From: Clostridia bacterium
GTDB lineage: Bacteria; Bacillota; Clostridia; Oscillospirales; CAG-382
DNA length: 15,410 nt
NCBI GenBank assembly: GCA_017560285.1
Contig: JAFYOG010000023.1
Span: 1-15,410 of the forward strand
Direction: 5' to 3'
Shown here: piece by piece, positions 7,237-14,472 of the stretch
Layout: every line of letters starts with the position of its first letter
Numbering within the stretch: position 1 is the stretch's first letter
Notes under the pieces: model-generated
Database searches by the model: none
Seen by the model: the letters and a program-made list of their open reading frames with translations, nothing else
Told to the model about the DNA's origin: nothing
Made by a program: the position numbers and the translations under genes

Positions 7237-7267
7237 AAAAAATCGGGGCTGCGTGTTGCCGCAGCCC
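7237..7267 (-). terminator. Intrinsic terminator after the major capsid gene
   Basis: The minus strand reads GGGCTGCG, loop GCAACA, CGCAGCCC, then CGA and six T (7242-7237). The 8-bp perfect GC-rich stem plus T-run is a standard Rho-independent terminator. It lies 18 bases past the capsid stop and before the connector gene, which suggests partial termination giving more capsid than connector transcript. Confidence 0.85.
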
Positions 7268-7285
7268 TTCTTTACTGGTTAGCTT

Positions 7286-8515
7286 TTAGGAAGATTTCTT
7301 TTTAAGGGTTACAAGACTGTTTTTGTCTACTACCTTACCGTCGGCAAGCATGATACCCTTTGTTACCTGGTCGTCTGTTTCGTTGTCTTCGTACTTCTTA
7401 ACGCCCATTGCGTAGTTAGTGTTAAGTACGTAATCCTTAAAGTTGAATACGAACGCCACTACTTCGCCTGCGCTTGCTGCTGCAAAGCTGTTAAGGTAAT
7501 CGCAGCATACTACCGGACGGCCAAGTAATACGCGTTCCGGTTTACCAGCCATGCCGTAATTAACGCGGGCAATAGGCTGTCCCTGCTGGTCTACCATGCC
7601 AATAAAGCCCATAAATGTGGACTTAGACATACACCATACTGCGCCAGCTTCGTACGCCTGTGGTAAAGCGCCTTCCACTTTGCAAATATCTTCGTATGTA
7701 AGTTTTGCTGTTTCGATTGCCTGGCCTGTTGCTGGTGTTTCTTTTGTGATACCTTTTGGCTGGCCTGTACCGGAACCGGAAATAATAGCCTGTTCAAGTG
7801 CTTTTGTCATTGCTTCCACAATGTTGTTAATCAACAATGTTTCAAACGCAGACATAGCCATATTGTCTACTTCAAGGGATACAGCTACAGCGCAGCGTAA
7901 TTTATGGTATGCGAATGTTACCATACCGTCCTTCGCTGCTGTCTTCTTCTGTTTGTCGCTTGTCGCGCCTTCTGCTACCCATGTTGCTACAGGTTTAACA
8001 GCAGATACAGGGATAGCAACGCCGCCCTTGTATGCAGTTCTTGTTACAAGCGCTAAAATCATGCCTGTACTTTCTAACTGCTGTACAATCTGGTTAAGTA
8101 CGTTTGTAGGAATAACCGCCCCTACGTCTGTGGTAGTTGTTACGGCGTTCGCTCTGTATTCTGTTGGAATTGCGGTACCTCTTACCACGTATTCCATAAA
8201 CGCCTTACGGTACTGCATAGACGCGAATTTGTCGTTATCTTCTGCCGGTGTTGCTCCTGCTGCTGGGAAGGAACGCAAAACGGTAGGCGCTGCCTGGTTG
8301 CCTGCTACTGGCTGGCCTGCTGCTACTGCTGCCAAAATTCTGTTACGCTGTTCCTGTGTGTTAGGTGCTGCAAGTAACTGGGTTCTTTCTTCGATTAAGC
8401 CCGCTACTTCTGTTTCCAGGGCTGTTAATTCGTCTGCGGACATTTCCGCGCCCCTGGTTGTAATTTCTGTGTTGATTTCAGCTAATCTAGCTTCGATTTC
8501 CTGCAATGTGTGCAT
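7286..8515 (-). CDS. Major capsid protein, HK97 fold
   Basis: A 409-residue phage capsid protein of the HK97 family. Residues 1-75 are a charged coiled coil (MHTLQEIEARLAEINTEITT onwards), the delta/scaffolding domain normally removed by the prohead protease. After a linker, residues near 105-145 give the N-arm and start of the fold (FMEYVVRGT, then TTTTDVGAVIPTNVLNQIV). Typical fold text follows: VPVSAVKPVATWVAEGA-like (AIPVSAVKPVATWVAEGA), VSLEVDNMAMSAFETLL, and IISGSGTGQPKGIT. The protein ends LVTLKKKSS. An AAGGAG lies about nine bases before the ATG. The protease gene is immediately upstream and the portal before it, the standard HK97-like order. Cross-linking residues cannot be judged from sequence alone. 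Confidence 0.94.
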   Translation of the reverse strand: MHTLQEIEARLAEINTEITTRGAEMSADELTALETEVAGLIEERTQLLAAPNTQEQRNRILAAVAAGQPVAGNQAAPTVLRSFPAAGATPAEDNDKFASMQYRKAFMEYVVRGTAIPTEYRANAVTTTTDVGAVIPTNVLNQIVQQLESTGMILALVTRTAYKGGVAIPVSAVKPVATWVAEGATSDKQKKTAAKDGMVTFAYHKLRCAVAVSLEVDNMAMSAFETLLINNIVEAMTKALEQAIISGSGTGQPKGITKETPATGQAIETAKLTYEDICKVEGALPQAYEAGAVWCMSKSTFMGFIGMVDQQGQPIARVNYGMAGKPERVLLGRPVVCCDYLNSFAAASAGEVVAFVFNFKDYVLNTNYAMGVKKYEDNETDDQVTKGIMLADGKVVDKNSLVTLKKKSS

Positions 8516-8550
8516 ACTTCTTTTCTCCTTTTCTTTACTGGAATTTTTGG

Positions 8551-9162
8551 TTATAACATTGTCTTTATCTTTAGTAACTTTGCCCGGCGTTCCAGGTACT
8601 CCGCCTGTATTTGCTCGTAACTCCGCGTAGCAAAATTCCGCGCGCTTATTTCGGTTTCCTCATTAGCAGGCCTACTAACCGCGGAAACGTCATAAACTTT
8701 CTTTATTTCCAAAATGTCCCTTGTGATTGTGCGGGCGTTTCTATCTTCCGTTATGCAATCCTTTGCCACGGTAAACGCCCAGGACATTTTAGTAACTAAC
8801 TCTGCTTCTATGTCCTGGTATAAGCTGCGTGCTGCGTCTGTTCTTCCTAAGTCCGCGCACATAAAAAGCCCCACATTATCCGGCTGGACAATAAGGGACT
8901 TTGTTTTACCAGTTCTTGCGAATACTCGCCCGGTATGGTCGTACTGCATGATAACGTCGCTCATGTCGGCGTTGTCTAATGCGTGGCTGTCGATACGCTC
9001 GTAATACTTCCACCCGTCGGAAAATTCAAACAATAAATAAGGACTATTAAATGTAGTGGCGTAGCCTTCTACGTAATAGTCCGTCTGTATGCGCTTTGCT
9101 GCCGCCGCTACGGATAACGGCGCCGCCAGCGCTCTGTATTCTCTTTCTTTTACTACTGGCAC
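8551..9162 (-). CDS. Prohead (capsid maturation) protease, HK97 / S78 family
   Basis: A serine protease that cleaves the capsid delta domain during head maturation. With the start chosen here it has 203 residues. The catalytic region is clear: His76 in MQYDHTGRVFARTGKT and Ser127 in LVTKMSWAFTV, followed by SRPANEETEIS, the conserved V-D-V-S-x-V-x-x-P-A-type block near residue 170 (YDVSAVSRPANEETEIS). The frame is open 33 codons further upstream to 9261, but that part overlaps the portal gene; the GTG at 9162 has an AGGGGG site eight bases upstream and begins MPVVKEREYRALA, a normal family start. It lies one base after the portal stop, so translation is probably coupled. Confidence 0.9.
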   Translation of the reverse strand: MPVVKEREYRALAAPLSVAAAAKRIQTDYYVEGYATTFNSPYLLFEFSDGWKYYERIDSHALDNADMSDVIMQYDHTGRVFARTGKTKSLIVQPDNVGLFMCADLGRTDAARSLYQDIEAELVTKMSWAFTVAKDCITEDRNARTITRDILEIKKVYDVSAVSRPANEETEISARNFATRSYEQIQAEYLERRAKLLKIKTML

Positions 9163-9163
9163 T

Positions 9164-10402
9164 TTAATTACCCCCTTCCTGTGCCTGGTTGCCTTCCAGG
9201 TTATCCCCGGTTCCTTCGCCTGGTTCCTCAAACGTCGGCTGCTGCGGTACTCCGTCAGCATTTAACTGGGATACTTCGGTATATTCTTTTCGTATGTAGT
9301 ACTTGTCCCCGTCTTCTACGTGCGCCATGTTCCAAATATCCATTACGCCGTTACGGTTCAGTAACGCACGGTCGAATAGCTGCGTAGATACTTGCAGCTT
9401 TGTGGCATTGCTTGCGTACTGCAAACGGTTGGCCGTCCATGTAATCATGTTTCCGCGGTTTAATTCCGTCGGTGTGTATGTCATGTTAGACATTACAATA
9501 GACAGCATGATAGCGAACGGCTCTATTTTGCCTTCGTAATACGCGTTCCATGTATTTTCGTCGTATTTATTCGTCAAAATATCCATGTTGGTACCGAAGT
9601 GCATAAATACATTTTCGTTAATCTGCTGCATTTGCAGCGCATTAACTGTATACGGCTTGCTGTCTACCTGTTTCAGTTCCGAAAACTTACCGTCGTAAAT
9701 AATCATGCCGCTTTTATTGTCTTCGCTTAAGTTGTCTGCTGTGAAGCGCTCGCGCTCCTTCTTAATATCTTCCGGCTTAAGCATATTTGCGATTTTTGCC
9801 AGGAAGCGTATGTTAGCGCTATTCTTTACAGCGTTAATAATACCTTCGTTCTGCGTATGTAAAAGCTGCATGGTAGGGCGTAATACCCTGTTGTCGTCCC
9901 CGAAAAGGTCGTCGCTGTACTGGTACTGCGTCATAATTCCCACGCGGTCGAACTCAATAGCTGCATACTCTCCATTTGCGAACTGATAACGCAAATAAAT
10001 AATGCCGCCAGCTTCTACAATCTCGCAGCGCTGCGGTAAAATAGGATAATAGCCAATAAGGCGGCCTAACTGGTCTTCTACCGGGACTATAAATACGTTG
10101 TTATCCACTTCCCATATTGTAGCCACCCTGTAAATAAACTGTGGCGTACTCATAAAAAAGTTAGGTTTAAATTGTAATGTTTTTTCCAGGTGCTTTTTAG
10201 CGCTCCCGGATATTTCCGGCTTTAATTTGCTGCACATGGTAGCAAATCTATGCACCGCTGCCCTGGTTAAGTCCATTTCGTATAACCCGCCCTGGTACGT
10301 TGTAAATACCGGGCTGTATCCATTAAGCATTTTAAAATAGTTGTCTATTACTATCTGCTTTTTGCTCTTAAATAAATAGTCTTTAAGGCTCGTTTTTCTC
10401 AC
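9164..10402 (-). CDS. Portal protein, HK97 type
   Basis: A 412-residue dodecameric portal subunit through which DNA is packaged and ejected. Family text is visible throughout: N-terminal YFKMLNGYSPVFTTYQGGLY, then the AAVHRFATMCSKLKPEI helix, NFFMSTPQFIYRVATIWEVD, a NVFIVPVEDQLGRLIGYYPI strand region, and the clip/crown part with KFSELKQVDSKPYTVNALQM and VFMHFGTNMDILTNKYDENT. The C-terminal 35 residues are Gln/Glu/Gly-rich and end QAQEGGN, encoded over the next gene's ribosome site. The start is doubtful: GTG at 10402 follows AGAAGGGA with almost no spacer, which is unusually close. Order terminase - portal - protease - capsid is standard. Confidence 0.92.
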   Translation of the reverse strand: MRKTSLKDYLFKSKKQIVIDNYFKMLNGYSPVFTTYQGGLYEMDLTRAAVHRFATMCSKLKPEISGSAKKHLEKTLQFKPNFFMSTPQFIYRVATIWEVDNNVFIVPVEDQLGRLIGYYPILPQRCEIVEAGGIIYLRYQFANGEYAAIEFDRVGIMTQYQYSDDLFGDDNRVLRPTMQLLHTQNEGIINAVKNSANIRFLAKIANMLKPEDIKKERERFTADNLSEDNKSGMIIYDGKFSELKQVDSKPYTVNALQMQQINENVFMHFGTNMDILTNKYDENTWNAYYEGKIEPFAIMLSIVMSNMTYTPTELNRGNMITWTANRLQYASNATKLQVSTQLFDRALLNRNGVMDIWNMAHVEDGDKYYIRKEYTEVSQLNADGVPQQPTFEEPGEGTGDNLEGNQAQEGGN

Positions 10403-10408
10403 TCCCTT

Positions 10409-12088
10409 CTATGCTGCATTTTTAAGCAGTTCGCCTATTTCGTCGTAATACTTCTGCCGTACCGTCATTGCGTCGATAACGGATACGAAGCCGTCTATAT
10501 GGGCGCGCCGCTCTATCTTTACAGGCCTAAATTTCCTTGTTTCCATGTTGTGTTTAAGTGCTACGTTAAGGAAGTGTCCTTTAAGCAGGTTGTTGTTGCA
10601 TATCTTAAAGTTACCGTCCTTAATAATTCCTTCAAACTCTCGTATAACAGGTGTTAGGTTCTCGCCCTGGAATACGTCGTCTGTATGGAAGCCATAGCCC
10701 GCCAGGTCGTTAATAAGATACTGGGCGCTGTACCTATCGTAACCAATTTTAAGCGTTCGTATTTCGTATTTTTCCAGCAGCATTACATACCAGTTGTATA
10801 CGTCTTTGTAATCTACGTAATTTTCCCCGGATAATGTAAGTACGCCTTTCTTTACGAAAATGTCGTACGCTATGCCGTCCGTTGCCGTAAGTGTTTCTAT
10901 GCGGCCGTGTGGCATAAAGAACTGGCAAAAGGAATATAAAACGCCGTCCCGCTCTATTACTACGCTGGCCGCCGTTAGGTCTGTTGTTTGTGATAGGTCT
11001 ACGCCGCCTACAGCGTAGCAGCCGCGGAAGTCTTCTAATGTGTACGGCGTTTCTTTTCCGTCCACGGTTCTAACTCCGCTTGCCTTCTCTACTACCTGGC
11101 TTTCCAGCCATGCAATACTACTATTTTGTTTTATGTTACAGTACTTGCAAAGGAACTCTGCGCGCTTACTTAAGCTGCCTTCTGCTACCGCGATTTCTTC
11201 CCGGAAGAAGTCTTCCGTTACAGATATGCCCATGTTCGGGTTGGCCTTCTTAAGTTCTTCTATGTCGTTCCACTTCTCTACGTCGTCTATCATGTAAAGC
11301 AGCGGCAGCAAGCGTTTTTCTTTACTGCTGCCCTTAAGGAACTGCGTAGCACGCTTCATAAGTTCGTCGTATATACTGTCGTTAATATATCCGGCTGTGG
11401 ATATAGATAAAATCATTGGTTGACGTCTTGCGCCTAACGCAGACTTCATAACTTCGTACTGTTTTAAGCCGCCGTCCCCGCTCCATGCTGCTATTTCGTC
11501 GCATACTACTAACTGCGGGTTAAAACCGTCGGACTTCTTCGCGTTAAATGCTATAGGCTTAATAACTGTGTTGGTTTCCGCTATGTATATGTCGCTGCGT
11601 CGCTTCTTCGCTTCCGCTTTTAATTCTTCTTCGTTGTTTACCATTTGATAGAAGCCGTCATATACTAACGCCGCCTGGTCTAATTTTGGCGCCAGGCAGT
11701 ATATTTCCTGGCCGTATTCCGGTTCCAGGTACGCCATGTATGCAATAATGGCAGACGCAAACAGCGACTTACCATTTTTTCGCCCTATAACTATAAAAAT
11801 TTCGCGAAAAATACGTATATTTTGTTCATCAACGCAGCCAAAAATAATAGAAATTGCAGCCTTTTGCCATAATTCCAGCTTTAATAAATCGTTCCGGCCT
11901 TTGCTATGGTGGCAGTAATTTTCTATAAACTTTATGGCCTTGTTTGCCTTCTTTGCATTAAAAAAATAGTCGCCTGCTTCCAAAGCATTTACGACTATTT
12001 CGTATATAGTTTTTATCCACTTTCCTACGGTTATTTCGCCGCTGCAAATCTTCGCGTAGTACTCGTAAATATAGTTGCTAAATGGCAA
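10409..12088 (-). CDS. terL: Terminase large subunit
   Basis: A 559-residue DNA packaging motor and nuclease. The N-terminal ATPase shows a Walker A variant GRKNGKS at residues 102-108, an adenine-proximal CLAPKLDQA stretch after residue 131, Walker B LVVCDE at about 194-199 and a coupling motif SISTAG at 228-233. The C-terminal RNase H-like nuclease shows GGVDLSQTTD near 361-370 and a final Asp in VSVIDAMTV near 539. The N-terminus SNYIYEYYAKICSGEITVGK is typical of Firmicute TerL, which supports the TTG start at 12088, only six bases after the small subunit stop and in the same frame. A GAGGAA ribosome site overlaps that stop. It pairs with the small subunit and portal. Confidence 0.95.
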   Translation of the reverse strand: MPFSNYIYEYYAKICSGEITVGKWIKTIYEIVVNALEAGDYFFNAKKANKAIKFIENYCHHSKGRNDLLKLELWQKAAISIIFGCVDEQNIRIFREIFIVIGRKNGKSLFASAIIAYMAYLEPEYGQEIYCLAPKLDQAALVYDGFYQMVNNEEELKAEAKKRRSDIYIAETNTVIKPIAFNAKKSDGFNPQLVVCDEIAAWSGDGGLKQYEVMKSALGARRQPMILSISTAGYINDSIYDELMKRATQFLKGSSKEKRLLPLLYMIDDVEKWNDIEELKKANPNMGISVTEDFFREEIAVAEGSLSKRAEFLCKYCNIKQNSSIAWLESQVVEKASGVRTVDGKETPYTLEDFRGCYAVGGVDLSQTTDLTAASVVIERDGVLYSFCQFFMPHGRIETLTATDGIAYDIFVKKGVLTLSGENYVDYKDVYNWYVMLLEKYEIRTLKIGYDRYSAQYLINDLAGYGFHTDDVFQGENLTPVIREFEGIIKDGNFKICNNNLLKGHFLNVALKHNMETRKFRPVKIERRAHIDGFVSVIDAMTVRQKYYDEIGELLKNAA

Positions 12089-12094
12089 TATAGG

Positions 12095-12451
12095 TTATTC
12101 CTCACGCAGCAGCGCAAGGCCGCTTTTTTTCTTCTTCGGTGCTGCTGGTGCAAGTTCCGCCAAAGTCTTTATTATTGCGGTGTAATTCTTAATCATGGTG
12201 TTGTATACGTCCACTTCCGGGGACTTCTTTGTACCGTACTGGTTTTCCCCGTTTTTGTATTCGCATACGCAGCCTTCTTCTTCGATTACTTTCTGCAATT
12301 CCTCTAGTTCCACGTGCATAAAAGCAGCCTTCTGTATCAGCGGCATAACTACTTTCTTTTTATTCTCGTCAAGTTCTTTAAAAACGCCCTTAAGTCGGGT
12401 ATTTTCCGACTTAATCCGCTGTTCTTTTGTCTTCTCTTTGCTACTCGCCAT
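12095..12451 (-). CDS. terS: Terminase small subunit (P27-like)
   Basis: A 118-residue protein directly before TerL. It starts MASSKEKTKEQRIKSENTRL, has a helical central part (DENKKKVVMPLIQKAAFMHV, ELEELQKVIEEEGCV), the NGENQYGTKKSPEVDVYNTM block and a KNYTAIIKTLAELAP helix, then a Lys-rich tail. The N-G-x-x-Q-x-G-x-K-K-S-P followed by an N-Y-x-x-I-I-x-x-L helix is the pattern of P27-type small terminases, which recognise the packaging site. The reading frame is open further upstream to 12955, but I take the ATG at 12451 because it has an AAGGAAGG site six bases upstream and the extra part overlaps the HNH gene in another frame. Confidence 0.8.
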   Translation of the reverse strand: MASSKEKTKEQRIKSENTRLKGVFKELDENKKKVVMPLIQKAAFMHVELEELQKVIEEEGCVCEYKNGENQYGTKKSPEVDVYNTMIKNYTAIIKTLAELAPAAPKKKKSGLALLREE

Positions 12452-12555
12452 AAAATACCTTCCTTTCCGGGACACCCCACCCCCTACACCACGTACGCGC
12501 GCGCCCGCAGGGTAATTTTGTAGTATCCCCCTCGGTATTCGTCCCCTTAAATTTT
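12452..12555 (-). other. Non-coding gap between HNH and small terminase, candidate cos region
   Basis: This 104-base gap lacks a plausible gene. It contains a GC-rich alternating stretch (CGCGCGCG next to the palindrome CGTACG, around 12490-12506), several G-runs on the minus strand, and the AT-rich AAAAAATTTAA at its upstream end. In many cohesive-end phages with HNH beside the terminase, cos lies exactly here. That is an inference from position and composition; no consensus cut site can be read by eye. Confidence 0.35.
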
Positions 12556-12852
12556 TTAGGACGATAGGGGGGTATATACTATGTTCCCTTCTTCGTCGAA
12601 GTGGTAACGTAACTTCGGTTCTGTCTTGTGGTGTTCCTTGTTGTGGCAATCCTGGCATAGCGCTTCTAAGTTGTCCCAGCATAGCGTTATGTACGGATTG
12701 TTTATATTGTTCCTGGTTAAATATATTTTGTGGTGGCATATCTTTGCTGGCTCTCCGCAGCGTTCGCATATATGGTTTTGGCTTTTCATGTATGCGCTGC
12801 TGCATTGCTTCCATGGCTTCCCCAGGTAAAAGGCTTTCGCCCATTCCTTCAT
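12556..12852 (-). CDS. HNH endonuclease associated with packaging
   Basis: A 98-residue free-standing HNH nuclease. Zinc ligands are visible as CERC (residues 29-32) and CQDC (66-69). The HNH core runs from CHHKIYLT (39-46, catalytic His at 40-41), through WDNLEALC (Asn61), to CHNKEHH (69-75). Length and layout match the small HNH proteins next to terminase in HK97-like phages, where the nuclease is required with TerL for specific DNA cutting at cos; that role is family knowledge applied by position. An AGGTGGAG purine tract precedes the ATG at a short spacing. It is the first gene after the leader terminator and may head the late operon. Confidence 0.88.
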   Translation of the reverse strand: MKEWAKAFYLGKPWKQCSSAYMKSQNHICERCGEPAKICHHKIYLTRNNINNPYITLCWDNLEALCQDCHNKEHHKTEPKLRYHFDEEGNIVYTPLSS

Positions 12853-12875
12853 AACTCCACCTACTTTCTAAACGT

Positions 12876-12919
12876 AAAAATAGTAGCCTGCTGCCGTGGC
12901 TCCGGCTGCCTGCTACTAT
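12876..12919 (-). terminator. Intrinsic terminator in the leader of the HNH-terminase operon
   Basis: On the minus strand ATAGTAGC (12919-12912) pairs with GCTACTAT (12887-12880). The stem continues inward after an AG/AG internal loop with GC and GCCG/CGGC pairs, closing on a GAGCCA loop, and is followed by a run of five T (12880-12876). It lies only about 24 bases before the HNH start. It separates the early genes and late regulator from the packaging genes, so read-through or antitermination would be needed for continuous transcription. Confidence 0.78.
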
Positions 12920-12931
12920 CTTCATGCTATC

Positions 12932-12960
12932 ATAATACCATTTGCAATACACCACTAAAA
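12932..12960 (-). promoter_or_regulatory. Possible late promoter before the HNH-terminase leader
   Basis: TATTAT (12937-12932) differs from TATAAT at one base. Seventeen bases upstream stands TTTTAG, a poor -35 match. A weak -35 is what an activator-dependent promoter would show, and an ArpU-like regulator is encoded just upstream, but this is a single by-eye match in an AT-rich spot and is tentative. Confidence 0.25.
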
Positions 12961-12987
12961 CCCCAGCTTTTTACCATGCTTTCCCCA

Positions 12988-13161
12988 TTACCCTTTTACC
13001 AGGTCTACGCCCGGCGGCAATAATACGCAGCCTTCTTGTATCTGCTGTTTAAGCTGGTTTCTTAACTGCTCCATGTGGCAAGGCTTTAGCAGTATATTAA
13101 CCTGGAATATATACGTACGCCCTTTATCTGTAATTGTTATCTGCCTTCTATTGTCTTTCAT
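12988..13161 (-). CDS. Small protein of unknown function (57 aa)
   Basis: Not recognised. The ORF opens MKDNRRQITITDKGRTYIFQ and continues with VNILLKPCHMEQLRNQLKQQ and IQEGCVLLPPGVDLVKG. The layout is beta strand, turn, strand, then one helix, and a short ending; no membrane segment. The start lies 14 bases inside the end of the ArpU-like gene, with a GGGGG/GGAAG purine tract before it, so it is probably co-translated with the regulator. It is the last gene before the late leader terminator. It may help the regulator, but this is only inferred from position. Confidence 0.72.
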   Translation of the reverse strand: MKDNRRQITITDKGRTYIFQVNILLKPCHMEQLRNQLKQQIQEGCVLLPPGVDLVKG

Positions 13162-13732
13162 CTTCCAGCCCCCATAACAGTACGGACATTTCGTTTATAA
13201 TTCCAGTAACCCAGCGGCGTGGTGTATTCTTTCCTAGGCTTTCGCCCCTGTCCTTTTCTACCTGCTCTATTATTTGTTCGTATGTCATGCCCTGCATAAA
13301 ATACATATCGAATACCAGGTATTCCAATTCCCTGCCCGCTGCTTCTCTGCGCCTTTTCATTTCGTCTATTACTTTGTCTATGTTCGCTGTCATAAGCAAA
13401 GTTTTAAACCTTGTGCGGCGCACGCTGCGTAAGTATATTTCCTGCTGTTCTTCTGTCATGCCTTCAAGTTCAAGCTGCACGCCTTCGCTTATGGCGTTTT
13501 CGATATGGAACGTAGCGTCCCGGTAACAGCGCATTAAGCTAAATGTATCATGGTATTTATTTTTCTTTTTCTCTTTTGCTTCTTCTTTGCGCAGTTCCTT
13601 TATGGCCGCCTTTGCAGCAGCCTGTAACATGGCCTGTAATTCTTCGTCGGTTACGGTTAAATACTTCGCCCCTTCTTCCGGCGCCTTTTCTTCTTGTGTT
13701 TCCGCTTGTGTACTTTCTGTTACGTTTTCCAT
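13148..13732 (-). CDS. ArpU-like late transcription regulator
   Basis: A 194-residue protein with an acidic, Glu/Thr-rich N-terminus (1-30), a Lys/Glu/Ala helix (30-60), a central SLMRCYRDATFHIENAI segment, and a C-terminal helix-turn-helix of sigma-70 region 4 style: LEYLVFDMYFMQGMTYEQII followed by NTPRRWVTGIINEMSVLLWG. The last block (conserved RRW and a final LS-x-L-x-[FW]-G) is the pattern of ArpU / RinA-like phage regulators that turn on late genes. Location directly before HNH, TerS and TerL is where such regulators sit in Firmicute phages. An AAGGAAGGGG site lies about 11 bases before the ATG. The target is likely the late promoter or the leader terminator downstream. Confidence 0.7.
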   Translation of the reverse strand: MENVTESTQAETQEEKAPEEGAKYLTVTDEELQAMLQAAAKAAIKELRKEEAKEKKKNKYHDTFSLMRCYRDATFHIENAISEGVQLELEGMTEEQQEIYLRSVRRTRFKTLLMTANIDKVIDEMKRRREAAGRELEYLVFDMYFMQGMTYEQIIEQVEKDRGESLGKNTPRRWVTGIINEMSVLLWGLEDERQ

Positions 13733-13754
13733 GTTTTCTACGTCCCCTTCCTTT

Positions 13755-14159
13755 TCAGTTAAACGGTAATTCTTCGTCGATACCGTCCGGGATATTCATA
13801 AAACCGTCGCTGCTGCTACACGGCTGCGGTTGCTGGTTATTCTGTCTTGCGTCTGCTTCCGCTTTGCTTTCTCCAAAACCTAACCCGCTGGCCTGTACTT
13901 CTGTGTAGTACACTTCTTTGCCGTCCTTTGTGTAATGTCCGGTTTTAATTTTCCCGCTTACTTCCACTTTGCTGCCTTTGCTTAACCACTTTTCCGCCCA
14001 TTCCGCTGTACGTCCCAGGCATTTAATGTTTATAAAGTCTGCTCCGTCCTTGTCGTCTACTGCCAAGGTAAAGCGCGTAATTGCTACGCTGCTGTCCTGG
14101 CCGCCGTACCTTGTTACGGGCGCCTTTGTAAGACGCCCCGATAATGCTACTATGTTCAT
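13755..14159 (-). CDS. ssb: Single-stranded DNA-binding protein
   Basis: A 134-residue SSB that coats single-stranded DNA during replication and recombination. The OB-fold is clear: MNIVALSGRLTKAPVTRYGG, the VAITRFTLAVDD strand, DFINIKCLGRTAEWAEKWLS (the family's F-I-x-x-x-x-x-G-x-x-A block), KGSKVEVSGKIKTG and YYTEVQASGLGF. A Gln/Ser-rich linker leads to the acidic tip DEELPF followed by one extra Asn, close to the D-D-x-x-P-F tip that recruits host replication partners. The ATG at 14159 has AAGGAG six bases upstream; the frame is open to 14300 but that part overlaps another gene. Start and upstream stop overlap as ATGA, so translation is coupled. Confidence 0.94.
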   Translation of the reverse strand: MNIVALSGRLTKAPVTRYGGQDSSVAITRFTLAVDDKDGADFINIKCLGRTAEWAEKWLSKGSKVEVSGKIKTGHYTKDGKEVYYTEVQASGLGFGESKAEADARQNNQQPQPCSSSDGFMNIPDGIDEELPFN

Positions 14160-14347
14160 TGCTTGCCCGCTCCTTCCTGGCCGTTGCCTACTACGTGCAT
14201 ACTTCTGCGGTTTACGAAGTCCGATACTTCGATTTCCTGGCGCTTCTGTTTCTTCTCGTCTTTGCGTGCCATTTTGCACATAGCGTATAAGAATACGCAA
14301 ATAATAAATGTTACTAAAACTGGCGTTAAGTTAATTGTTACCTGCAT
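14156..14347 (-). CDS. Small single-pass membrane protein (63 aa)
   Basis: Not assigned to a family. Residues 8-26 (PVLVTFIICVFLYAMCKMA) form one clear membrane helix, preceded by a short polar start and followed by a strongly basic segment (ARKDEKKQKR), so the C-terminus should face the cytoplasm. The C-terminal half is polar and ends GQEGAGKQ, which is encoded over the ribosome site of ssb. An AAAGGGGG site lies eight bases before the ATG. It overlaps the ssb start by four bases. It lacks a second helix or lytic features, so calling it a holin is not supported. Confidence 0.75.
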   Translation of the reverse strand: MQVTINLTPVLVTFIICVFLYAMCKMARKDEKKQKRQEIEVSDFVNRRSMHVVGNGQEGAGKQ

Positions 14348-14349
14348 GG

Positions 14350-14457
14350 TTAATACCCCCTTTGCTCTATCCCTTCCAAAAGCTGCTGTTTTAGTGCTTC
14401 GTCTTTGACTATGTACGCCGTTAAGGTTTCTACCGCTGGCGTTATGATAATTTCCAC
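14350..14457 (-). CDS. Putative 35-aa protein, GTG start
   Basis: Not recognised. From the GTG at 14457 it reads MEIIITPAVETLTAYIVKDE and then ALKQQLLEGIEQRGY. It has a short hydrophobic strand followed by an amphipathic helix. It fills the gap between the 77-residue gene and the small membrane protein exactly: the previous stop is 15 bases before the GTG, and its own stop lies two bases before the next ATG, whose ribosome site is encoded by its last codons. A CGGGAAG purine tract precedes the GTG closely. Gap-filling position supports it, but its size makes chance possible. Confidence 0.5.
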   Translation of the reverse strand: MEIIITPAVETLTAYIVKDEALKQQLLEGIEQRGY

Positions 14458-14472
14458 TTCTTCCCGGCTAAA

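Noticed and set aside
7596..8630. 344-codon open frame on the plus strand, antisense to the capsid gene
   Set aside because: Shadow of the HK97-fold capsid gene; low-complexity Ser/Ala/Thr/Val text and no ribosome site or plus-strand neighbours.
9163..9261. 33-codon extension of the prohead protease upstream of GTG 9162
   Set aside because: Lies within the portal gene, reads as basic non-family sequence, and lacks the AGGGGG site that serves GTG 9162.
12452..12955. Upstream extension of the small terminase frame (168 extra codons)
   Set aside because: Overlaps the HNH gene, which has intact zinc and HNH motifs in another frame; crosses the leader terminator; the ATG at 12451 has a good ribosome site.
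14160..14300. 47-codon upstream extension of ssb
   Set aside because: Overlaps the small membrane protein gene; SSB proteins start at the MNIVALSGRL strand, and an AAGGAG site precedes that ATG.
14156..14347. Holin assignment for the small membrane protein
   Set aside because: Only one membrane helix, no lysis genes nearby, and it sits in the early block next to ssb.
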